Shown here: one piece after another, positions 6,115 through 11,645 of the stretch
Position numbering within the stretch: the first letter of the stretch is position 1
Layout: each line of letters opens with the position of its first letter
NCBI GenBank assembly: GCA_964566545.1
Contig: CAZMIX010000067.1
Coordinates: forward strand, 1 to 11,645
Length of the DNA stretch: 11,645 nt
Source of the DNA: JAEYFP01 sp964566545
Lineage (GTDB): Bacteria > Bacillota > Clostridia > Lachnospirales > Lachnospiraceae
Direction of reading: 5' to 3'
Notes under the pieces: generated by a model
What the model saw: only the letters and a program-made list of their open reading frames with translations
Databases searched by the model: none
Told to the model about the DNA's origin: nothing
Program-made: the position numbers and the translations under genes

Positions 6115-6143
6115 TTGACATTTCCGGCAAAGTATACTATACT
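6115..6143 (+). promoter_or_regulatory. Consensus promoter of the Cro/CI regulator gene
   Basis: TTGACA (6115-6120), exactly 17 nt, then TATACT (6138-6143). The -35 box is perfect and the -10 has one mismatch. Transcription would start near 6150, leaving a leader of about 31 nt. The palindrome AGTATACT (6131-6138) abuts the -10. Confidence 0.85.
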
Positions 6144-6148
6144 AAAAA

Positions 6149-6166
6149 TGCAAAGTGAACATTGCA
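6149..6166 (+). promoter_or_regulatory. Dyad TGCAA-N8-TTGCA at the transcription start, putative operator
   Basis: Five-bp arms at 6149-6153 and 6162-6166 centre about 8 bases past the expected start site, between the -10 box and the AGGAGG ribosome site. The 18-bp span suits a dimeric helix-turn-helix regulator. Autorepression by the gene just downstream is the natural guess, but only position supports it. Confidence 0.4.
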
Positions 6167-6180
6167 CAGGAGGTAAAAGC

Positions 6181-6384
6181 TTGAAATCAAAAATAGCCGA
6201 ATTAAGAAGGGAGAATCGGATATCTCAGGAAGAGCTTGCTTATGCCGTCGGGGTGACGAGACAAACCATTACTTCCATTGAAGTGGAGAAGTACACCGCA
6301 TCGCTGCCGCTGGCATATAAAATAGCGCATTATTTCGGTCTTACGATTGAAGAGGTATTTGATTTTTCAGAATTAGAGGGTTGA
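6181..6384 (+). CDS. Small Cro/CI (XRE) family DNA-binding regulator
   Basis: A 67-residue protein made up almost wholly of one helix-turn-helix domain. Helices 2-3 read SQEELAYAVGVTRQTITSIE (residues 15-34), followed by SLPLAYKIAHYFGLTIEEVF, the classic end of this compact family (YozG/HTH_3-like). The start is TTG at 6181, since AGGAGG at 6168-6173 lies 7 nt upstream. The frame stays open to a TTG at 6115, but that codon is within the -35 box. A four-helix membrane protein follows after 15 nt, an arrangement common in Firmicutes in which the regulator controls its membrane partner. It probably binds its own promoter. Confidence 0.92.
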   Translation: MKSKIAELRRENRISQEELAYAVGVTRQTITSIEVEKYTASLPLAYKIAHYFGLTIEEVFDFSELEG

Positions 6385-6399
6385 AAGGACAGGTGTGAC

Positions 6400-6837
6400 A
6401 TGGAAAACTATAAGAAGGTAATTAAAAAAAGGATTTATTTGCTGACAATTCCGGCGCTGATCGCTGTCGGGCTGGGTGTTTACAACGTATTTTGGGCAGG
6501 CTCTGAGGTGACGAAGAGCTATATTTTCGGATTCCAGACGGGCGCTGGGATCACGCTTGGAATTTTTGCGGTGATTTTTATCATTCGCTACCGCATGCTG
6601 CTTCGGGATGAAAAAAAGCTGCAGCTGCAATTTAACAAGGAAAATGATGAGCGGTATAAAGCAATCCGCGGAAAGGCCGGCTTACCGCTTATGCTGATCA
6701 CATCGGTAGCTATGATCATCGCCGGCATTATCGCGGGCTATTTTAATTATACCGTATTCTATACGCTGATTGCCGCCGCCTATTGCCAAATGCTCGTCTG
6801 CGGCTTTTTAAAAGCACATTATATGAAAACGATGTAG
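6400..6837 (+). CDS. Four-helix membrane protein of unknown function
   Basis: A 145-residue protein with four predicted membrane helices (about 12-32, 43-63, 95-115, 117-137). Helices 2 and 3 are joined by a charged cytoplasmic loop containing NKENDERYKAIRGKAG (79-94), a pattern seen in small membrane proteins encoded beside Cro/CI regulators (DUF2178-like), though I cannot assign a family firmly. The ribosome site AAAGGA lies 10 nt before the ATG, and the gene is 15 nt after the regulator, so they are one operon. No catalytic motif is visible; a role in envelope stress or in sequestering the regulator would be guesswork. It converges with the FtsX-type gene, leaving 32 nt and no clear terminator. 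Confidence 0.85.
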   Translation: MENYKKVIKKRIYLLTIPALIAVGLGVYNVFWAGSEVTKSYIFGFQTGAGITLGIFAVIFIIRYRMLLRDEKKLQLQFNKENDERYKAIRGKAGLPLMLITSVAMIIAGIIAGYFNYTVFYTLIAAAYCQMLVCGFLKAHYMKTM

Positions 6838-6869
6838 CATACTTATGTGCGCGGAAGAAACCATATTTT

Positions 6870-9053
6870 TTAATATAAAGTATCATCCGTCAGAGCGTCC
6901 GCAATATTATATTTTTTTATTTGCCGGTTTCCGATGGAATAAGAAATAAAGACCGGCGTAAGGATCAGAAGGGCGAAGACCAGCATTGGCCCGTTCGGCA
7001 TCCGGGCAATATACTCGCTCATCTCCAATTTGCTTGCATGGACCGCAAACAAGACAAATGCAATGCGAAGCGGGATACTGATCAGGATTGGCTTTACCCC
7101 TACCGTAAACGCTTCCGCGCAAAACATTTTGGAAATATCTCCGGGAGTCAGTCCGATGGACTGGTATCTGGCAAATTCCCGTTTGCGCTGGTAAACGTAT
7201 CCGAGCGTATTTGCGAAAACATTCGCGATTCCAATGCAGGCAAGCAGCCCGCATTGGGCGCTCATAAATTTTTTGTACCCATCGTATATTTGAGCGCTTG
7301 TTTTTTCCTTTTGCGGCCGGTTTTCGATCGTGTATGAATAGCCGCTGTTTAAAATCAGTCTGCATTGATTTTCAATGCTCCCGATCAGTTCATCGCAAGC
7401 TGCCCGCACGCTTATATAAAGCGTATCCGTGACCGGCAGCTTTTGTGATAATGGTTCGTAGGCGCTTTGCGGCATGATCTGGACTAGGCTGTAATCAGAA
7501 TATCCTTCTCTTAGATCGGGCGCTTTTTCGGCATAAGCGGAAATGGTGATTTCCCCTGCAAGGTCGGCCGCCAGACTGTCTCCATAGATGGGTAAGGTCT
7601 GTACTTTAGCCGGATTTAGAAAAGGAAGATAGCTTGGATGCCGGAAGCTGCTGCTCAGGCTGTCCCAAATAGTATTTACCACAATAGCGGAAGCCGCCGC
7701 CTTTCTGGTATTTCTATCGGCTACGGAATCGCGGTATTCGCTGTAGCTTTCCTCATCTAAAATGATGATCGGCACTTCCACCAGATAAGTCCCGTTTTGC
7801 AGCCACACAGAGGAACGGTTCAGCGCGCCGTATCCGCCGCGCCCTGTTACCTTGTCACTCATATGCGCCTCAGCAACAGCGGTGTAGGCCGTATTTTTCT
7901 GATAAGCGGTGACCGTGTCAACGCCGTCGATATCCCGCAGGCGATCCAATAAACCGGTATCCTTCCCGTCGGGATTTTGGATTTCTATCATAACATCCCA
8001 TGTATTTTTATATTTCTCGAAATAAGTATGTCCGGTGCTGATTTCGGACAACGTCATAAAATCCAAAAAAACAGTCAATACCAAAAAGGAAACTGTCAGA
8101 CAGATCGCAGAGGTGCGATAGGCTTTCCGTCTTGTGTAAAGAGCTTTTCGGGATAGCTCTCCGGGAACTCCAAAGAGGGCGGATGCCAGACGGAACTTTT
8201 TGACCTTTTCGGCGGGAGCTTCGTATTCTCCTTTGATTGCCTGAAGCGGGCTGATTTTGCTCAACCTTCTTGCCGGAAGCCATGCCGACAAAAATATTGT
8301 TAAAAAGGAACAGACGGTTGCCGCAGCAAATAACAGATAGTGATATGAAAAAACGGCTCCGGTTAATTGTAGTTGTGCGGTAATCGTATTTGCATATTTC
8401 AAAAAGCATAAGCACAGGCCGATTCCGGCAATTACACCGCAGAGGATCGGGGCGGCGCTTAATGCAAGCGCTTCCTGCAGCAGCACCAGCCGTATCTGCT
8501 TTGGGGTTGCTCCGATGCTCTGTAAAATGCCCAACTGGTGCATTCTTGCGTTCATTGAGAATTGAAATGCGCTCTTGATGACTAGAATAAGAGAGAAGCA
8601 TACCAATATTATGACAGACACATAAAATCCAAGGAGCAAAGACGGGTTTTGCTTTTCTTCCGGCGAAAGGACAAACTGCCTTGCTAAAAGAGAACTGTGG
8701 TATTCGATTTGATCCCCATCGATTTGTAATAATTCGGAAATGGCGTGCATATCGGTATAAATCGTCGATAACTCCTCAAAATAAATATCCGTTCCATTTT
8801 CGGAAATGCGAACGGTTTTTACATTTGCATAATTTTGTACCGTCTGCATTTGCGCTTCGGACATCTGCATAACAAACCGGGCCTGCCAGTCCCCTTCCTT
8901 ATCAATGAGGCGCCTTGTTTCATCCGTCCAGATATTGTAGGACAGCGTGTATATCATGGAAATAAACAAAGCGGCAATGAATGCGGCGACCATGATAGAA
9001 ATACCGGCGGCCTTATTTTTCTTTATATAACTGACCGAATAATCCTTCCACAT
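6870..9053 (-). CDS. FtsX/MacB-like ABC transporter permease
   Basis: A 727-residue permease with two FtsX modules. A first helix (16-40) and an outside segment lead into helices at about 142-165, 196-218 and 239-262, carrying the cytoplasmic signature MHQLGILQSIGATPKQIRLV (171-190). A fifth helix (about 313-333) is followed by an extracellular domain of some 220 residues. The C-terminal module repeats the signature as KREFARYQSIGLTPGDISKM and ends in two more helices. This layout fits transporters that expel or detach peptides and antibiotics at the membrane rather than importers. I start at ATG 9053: AAGGAG lies 8 nt upstream and the ATPase stop is one base before. The frame is open to 9149, but that lies inside the ATPase gene. 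Confidence 0.93.
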   Translation of the reverse strand: MWKDYSVSYIKKNKAAGISIMVAAFIAALFISMIYTLSYNIWTDETRRLIDKEGDWQARFVMQMSEAQMQTVQNYANVKTVRISENGTDIYFEELSTIYTDMHAISELLQIDGDQIEYHSSLLARQFVLSPEEKQNPSLLLGFYVSVIILVCFSLILVIKSAFQFSMNARMHQLGILQSIGATPKQIRLVLLQEALALSAAPILCGVIAGIGLCLCFLKYANTITAQLQLTGAVFSYHYLLFAAATVCSFLTIFLSAWLPARRLSKISPLQAIKGEYEAPAEKVKKFRLASALFGVPGELSRKALYTRRKAYRTSAICLTVSFLVLTVFLDFMTLSEISTGHTYFEKYKNTWDVMIEIQNPDGKDTGLLDRLRDIDGVDTVTAYQKNTAYTAVAEAHMSDKVTGRGGYGALNRSSVWLQNGTYLVEVPIIILDEESYSEYRDSVADRNTRKAAASAIVVNTIWDSLSSSFRHPSYLPFLNPAKVQTLPIYGDSLAADLAGEITISAYAEKAPDLREGYSDYSLVQIMPQSAYEPLSQKLPVTDTLYISVRAACDELIGSIENQCRLILNSGYSYTIENRPQKEKTSAQIYDGYKKFMSAQCGLLACIGIANVFANTLGYVYQRKREFARYQSIGLTPGDISKMFCAEAFTVGVKPILISIPLRIAFVLFAVHASKLEMSEYIARMPNGPMLVFALLILTPVFISYSIGNRQIKKYNIADALTDDTLY

Positions 9054-9054
9054 C

Positions 9055-9747
9055 TTAATGGCTCCTTTCGCCCGCTTTGCTGTCGGAGATGATTTTGCCG
9101 TCTTCAATTGTGACGATGCGTTCCGCTTCCAACGCAGCCGTTTCATCATGGGTGATCAGGAGTATCGTCTGATTAAGTTTTTTATTGGAGATTTTGAGCA
9201 AATCAATAATTTCCATTGCATTTTTCCGGTCAAGATTGCCCGTTGGCTCATCGGCCAAAATGATGGCAGGCCGATAGAGCAATGCGCGCGCGACCGCCGT
9301 TCTTTGCTGCTGTCCGCCCGAAAGCTGGCCTGGCAGGCATTTCAATTTCTCCTGCAGACCGAGTGTTTGGATGATTTCCTCGAAATAGCTCTTTTCAGGC
9401 TTTTTCTTATCAAGTCTCATGGGAAGCAATATATTTTGTTCGACGCTAAGGGTGGGAATGAGATTATAAAACTGATAAATGAGCCCGACCTTCCTTCTCC
9501 TGAAAATAGCTGATTTTGTCGCATCGAAAGTAGAAATATCCGTCCCCTCCACATAGATGCTGCCTGACGTCGGACGGTCCACCCCGCCGATCAAATGGAG
9601 CAGCGTGGATTTGCCCGATCCCGAGGCGCCGGTAACCGCGATAAATTCGCCCCTTTCCGCAACAAGATCAAGCCTGTCCAGTGCTTTGACCGGATTGGCC
9701 GGATCCCCGTAGACCTTTGTTAATGCTTCACATCTGAGTATTTCCAC
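9055..9747 (-). CDS. ABC transporter ATP-binding protein (MacB/LolD type)
   Basis: A 230-residue ATPase with all motifs intact: Walker A GASGSGKST (40-48), Q-loop Gln92 in LIYQFYNLIPTLSVEQN, signature LSGGQQQR (142-149), Walker B IILADEP (162-168), D-loop GNLD (170-173) and H-loop His200. The spacing and the sequence NLIPTLSVEQN are those of the MacB/LolD/BceA group that partners FtsX-type permeases. The start is GTG at 9747, preceded by GAAGGAGG at 6 nt. It ends one base before the permease ATG, so the two are coupled. It lies downstream of the kinase gene but has its own promoter between them. Confidence 0.96.
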   Translation of the reverse strand: MEILRCEALTKVYGDPANPVKALDRLDLVAERGEFIAVTGASGSGKSTLLHLIGGVDRPTSGSIYVEGTDISTFDATKSAIFRRRKVGLIYQFYNLIPTLSVEQNILLPMRLDKKKPEKSYFEEIIQTLGLQEKLKCLPGQLSGGQQQRTAVARALLYRPAIILADEPTGNLDRKNAMEIIDLLKISNKKLNQTILLITHDETAALEAERIVTIEDGKIISDSKAGERSH

Positions 9748-9786
9748 CGTGTGCCTCCTTCGCCTCCGATTTTAGATCAGTTTGTA

Positions 9787-9801
9787 TTGCTATTATAGCA
9801 A
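9787..9801. repeat. 15-bp palindrome covering the ABC -10 box
   Basis: TTGCTAT (9787-9793), one central base, ATAGCAA (9795-9801): perfect 7-bp arms that include the whole TATAAT box on the minus strand. It may be chance symmetry around an AT-rich -10, or an operator. Confidence 0.5.
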
Positions 9802-9824
9802 AGAAAAGTGACATCTCAGTGACA
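9792..9824 (-). promoter_or_regulatory. Activator-type promoter of the ABC exporter genes
   Basis: Read on the minus strand, TATAAT (9797-9792) is perfect, but the base positions 17 nt upstream (9820-9815, ACTGAG) do not make a -35 box. Instead a direct repeat TGTCACT-N4-TGTCACT (9824-9818 and 9813-9807, period 11) covers that region. Tandem half-sites of about this spacing next to the polymerase are how OmpR-family response regulators activate promoters, and such a regulator is encoded just upstream. The first half-site includes the kinase stop codon. That the neighbouring regulator binds here is inference. Confidence 0.6.
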
Positions 9825-10613
9825 GTAAAAACGAATAAGAAAGCAGGCTCCTCCGTCAGGCAGGTTTTTTGCCGTGATAAAGCCGTTTTGCATTTCTATT
9901 ATGGATTTTGCCATCGACAGTCCGATTCCTGTCCCGGCTTTTTTGCTCTGCGTTCCCCGGTAAAATCTATTAAAAATATAAGGAATTTCTTTTTCGTCAA
10001 AGCCCTCTCCGTTATCCGTCAGGCATATTTCCACATATAACGGATTTTTCTCGTACTGAAAGCTGAGTCGTCCATTTTGAGGCATGTGCTCCACGCTGTT
10101 TTTTATTAAATTGGTAAATACCTCCACGCTCCAATCCAAATCGCCATTAAAAGAAATATCCGGATGATTAGGCAGAAGAATTTCGATATGCTTACTTTTA
10201 ATTTCATTTTCCATCGCTTCCACGGACAATTCCAACAGGGTATATATATTGACGGGCTCTCGCTTTAGCTCCAAAATGCCCGCATCGATCCTTGAAATAG
10301 TAAGCAAAGCGTCGGTAAGACGATTGATTTTATCGAGCTGTTTCTTTATTTTTGTGAGCTCATCGTTCTCCGGCTGGGCTTTCATCCGCTGGATCATTAC
10401 GGAAATGGAGGTGATGGGCGTTTTAATTTGATGAGCAATATTGGAAAGGCTTTCGGCAAAATTTTGCCGTTCCGTGATTGCCGTTTCCTTCGCCTTTTTC
10501 ATTTCGGTAACGGTCTTATATAGTTCGTCCTCCAAAATAGAAAAATCATCCTCAATGGAGGGCAAAATGGAACTCTCTTTTCCGCGGATCGCTTCGCTAA
10601 GATAATCGGTCAT
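9816..10613 (-). CDS. Sensor histidine kinase, catalytic half (split by in-frame TGA)
   Basis: 265 residues from the first ATG after the interruption. A coiled linker (about 1-55) leads to the phosphoacceptor helix with His61 in IAHQIKTPITS, then the ATPase domain with N-box Asn172 (NLIKNSVEHM), G1 DNGEGF (200-205), F-box NRFYRG and G2 GTGIGLSMAKS (227-237). All catalytic motifs are present. The frame extends eight more codons upstream (AGG ACA AAC...), directly to a TGA at 10640-10638 that separates it from the sensor half in the same frame. Without the TGA the gene would encode one kinase of about 394 residues. The ATG at 10613 has no good ribosome site (AAGGA is 20 nt away), so separate translation is doubtful. 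Probably a pseudogene or a sequence error. Confidence 0.8.
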   Translation of the reverse strand: MTDYLSEAIRGKESSILPSIEDDFSILEDELYKTVTEMKKAKETAITERQNFAESLSNIAHQIKTPITSISVMIQRMKAQPENDELTKIKKQLDKINRLTDALLTISRIDAGILELKREPVNIYTLLELSVEAMENEIKSKHIEILLPNHPDISFNGDLDWSVEVFTNLIKNSVEHMPQNGRLSFQYEKNPLYVEICLTDNGEGFDEKEIPYIFNRFYRGTQSKKAGTGIGLSMAKSIIEMQNGFITAKNLPDGGACFLIRFYCH

Positions 10614-10637
10614 GGACTGTATCCGCGCGTTTGTCCT

Positions 10638-11000
10638 TCATTTTATGAAATAAAATCCAAGGCCAAGCAGGAAAGCCAAAAGCAACGTGCAGCACACGGA
10701 CGAAAAAATCACAAGATCCTTATATGGCCGCCAAAATGCGGTTCTGCCGAAACCATAAGCTTCCAGATGATGCTTGCCGGCAAGCTCCGTTTGCCCGTCA
10801 TACTCCTTTATATAGCTTATAATTTTCTGTTCGTCGCCGGGATATTCTCCGATCAGCCAGTCTACGAAGTCAGAGGTCGTCTGATACTGTTGTTCTGCAT
10901 GGGAATACGACAGAAGAATGTTGGCAAACAGGCTGCTCAGCAACAAAAATAAAGCTGTGAACAGTGTGATAATCAGTAGTTTTTTTCGGCGTTCCATCAT
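10638..11000 (-). CDS. Sensor histidine kinase, N-terminal membrane half (split by in-frame TGA)
   Basis: 120 residues: short basic tail MMERRKK, helix 1 (about 8-30), an extracellular loop of some 65 residues (31-94) and helix 2 (95-118) ending GFYFIK, then TGA. This is the standard input module of a small sensor kinase and has no function alone. The catalytic half follows in the same frame, and the residues after the stop (RTNARIQSMTDYL) match the basic-then-helical linker expected right after helix 2, so the TGA most likely replaced an Arg codon such as CGA. The start ATG overlaps the response-regulator stop (ATGA); a second ATG at 10997 is equally usable, with GGAGG 4 nt upstream. Confidence 0.75.
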   Translation of the reverse strand: MMERRKKLLIITLFTALFLLLSSLFANILLSYSHAEQQYQTTSDFVDWLIGEYPGDEQKIISYIKEYDGQTELAGKHHLEAYGFGRTAFWRPYKDLVIFSSVCCTLLLAFLLGLGFYFIK

Positions 11001-11599
11001 TCCTCCATGCGATACCCAAAGCTTCGTACCGTCTTGATATTCCCGGAATTTTGTAATTTTTCCCGCAGTCTTTTCATTGTAACCGTCAGCGTATTATCGT
11101 TTACATAATTTCCGTTCGCATCCCATATTTTTTCCAAGAGGCTTCTTCTTGTGACTGTTCTGCTTTTATTTTCCATTAACAGCAACAAAAGCTGATATTC
11201 CATGGCGCTCACCTGTATTTCTTCATCGCCGTCCCATACGCGGTATGAAGCCGTATCAATGGAAACGAAGCCGCAGGTCAATCTGCCGCCCGTTACGCCT
11301 CTGCGGCGCAGCAGGGCACAGATTCTGGAATACAATATTTCCAATTCAAACGGTTTTGTAATATAATCGTCGGCGCCGATATGAAACCCGCTGACAATAT
11401 CTTTTACCTGATCCTTTACCGTAATAAAAATCACAGGCAGCTCCGCCTCGAAAGCTCTTATCCACCGGCACAGTTCTTCCCCGCTGCCATCCGGCAAATT
11501 CAAGTCCACCAAACAAAGGGCAGGGAGCCGAAGACTTATTTGATGCTTCGCTTCCGAGACGGTAGCAATAAGCGTCACATCATAGCCCTTTTCTGAGTA
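10997..11599 (-). pseudogene. OmpR-family response regulator, 5' end missing
   Basis: The receiver domain starts abruptly at SEKGYDVTLIATVSEA, which is the end of helix 1 and strand 2. Strand 1 and the acidic pair that binds magnesium are absent. The rest is intact: phosphoacceptor Asp in LVDLNLPDG, Thr in FITVKD, Lys in YITKPFE, then a winged-helix DNA-binding domain ending NTLTVTMKRLREKLQ and SFGYRMEE. A TAA at 11602-11600 closes the frame, and upstream sequence does not encode the missing part. A GTG at 11578 with AAAAGGG 7 nt before it could start a 193-residue product, but its receiver would be incomplete. Its stop overlaps the kinase start (ATGA). Its likely target is the direct repeat before the ABC genes. 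Confidence 0.75.
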
Positions 11600-11645
11600 T
11601 TACGGTGTAAAAGTGCAACCTTTTCGGAAAAACAATGCACCCCTA
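11600..11645. other. Unrelated sequence joined to the response regulator; possible mobile-element end
   Basis: From about 11600 the DNA no longer encodes the regulator. It holds GTGCA (11613-11617) and TGCAC (11636-11640) around TTTTCGGAAAA, an imperfect inverted repeat, and begins with TGTAAAAGTGCAACC at 11606. Ends with TGT and internal short repeats occur in IS21-like elements, but with 46 bases and no transposase in view this is only a suggestion. A chimeric join is the alternative. Confidence 0.3.

Noticed and set aside
5942..6130. 62-codon minus-strand frame
   Set aside because: It begins at a TTG with no ribosome site, overlaps the regulator promoter and reads as low-quality sequence.
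6081..6158. 25-codon plus-strand ORF (MEVGRIILQS...)
   Set aside because: It spans the consensus promoter and mostly lies upstream of the expected transcription start.
6838..6869. Bidirectional terminator between converging genes
   Set aside because: Only short AT-only symmetry is visible, with no GC-containing stem before a T-run.
8008..8601. 197-codon minus-strand frame inside the permease gene
   Set aside because: It is a shadow of the FtsX-type gene in another frame, with no domain signature or ribosome site.
10613..10640. ATG overlapping the kinase TGA (ATGAAGGACAAACG) as a reinitiation start
   Set aside because: That frame stops after 14 codons and does not join the catalytic half.

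Overview
The window looks like accessory-rich chromosome from a low-to-moderate-GC Gram-positive, most likely a member of the Clostridia (Lachnospiraceae-like). This rests on strong AGGAGG ribosome sites, the lipoprotein-type sugar-binding protein with two MalF/MalG-type permeases and no local ATPase, and a VanR/BceR-style two-component system beside an ABC exporter. The taxon is an inference; no marker gene is present. A run of ten Ns at 5820-5829 shows that the sequence is a scaffold with at least one gap.

Layout. (1) 7-308: a tRNA cluster, Asp(GTC)-Val(TAC)-Leu(TAA), with no encoded CCA, closed by a 13-bp terminator hairpin. (2) 309-1103: a degraded stretch with a weak 42-codon ORF, a promoter, a GNAT acetyltransferase gene cut short after its acetyl-CoA motif, and fused to it out of frame the last 28 codons of a membrane protein. 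(3) 1114-2297, minus strand: padR regulator followed by a grpB-family gene, with a good promoter and an unusual leader in which a perfect inverted repeat separates the Shine-Dalgarno from the probable start. (4) 2298-2606: a divergent control region with two different sets of 14-nt-phased triplicate repeats. (5) 2607-5937, plus strand: a three-gene carbohydrate importer (lipoprotein, MalF-type and MalG-type permeases). Two hairpins lie between the binding protein and the permeases, and the assembly gap falls in the last gene. (6) 6115-6837, plus strand: a consensus promoter driving a small Cro/CI-type regulator and a four-helix membrane protein. (7) 6870-11599, minus strand: response regulator, sensor kinase, ABC ATPase and FtsX-like permease.

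How they work together. The importer would bind a sugar or oligosaccharide at the cell surface and pass it through the two permeases, energised by an ATPase encoded elsewhere. The minus-strand block at the right looks like a stress- or peptide-sensing two-component system controlling an MacB/BceAB-like transporter. A promoter between kinase and ATPase has a TATAAT box, no good -35, and a direct repeat TGTCACT-N4-TGTCACT, as expected for an OmpR-type activated promoter. In this sequence the signalling half is damaged twice. The kinase frame contains one in-frame TGA just after its second membrane helix. The response regulator has lost its first beta strand and acidic pocket where unrelated sequence begins near 11600. 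The transporter genes are open. Either the system is decaying in this strain, or the two lesions are sequence or assembly errors.
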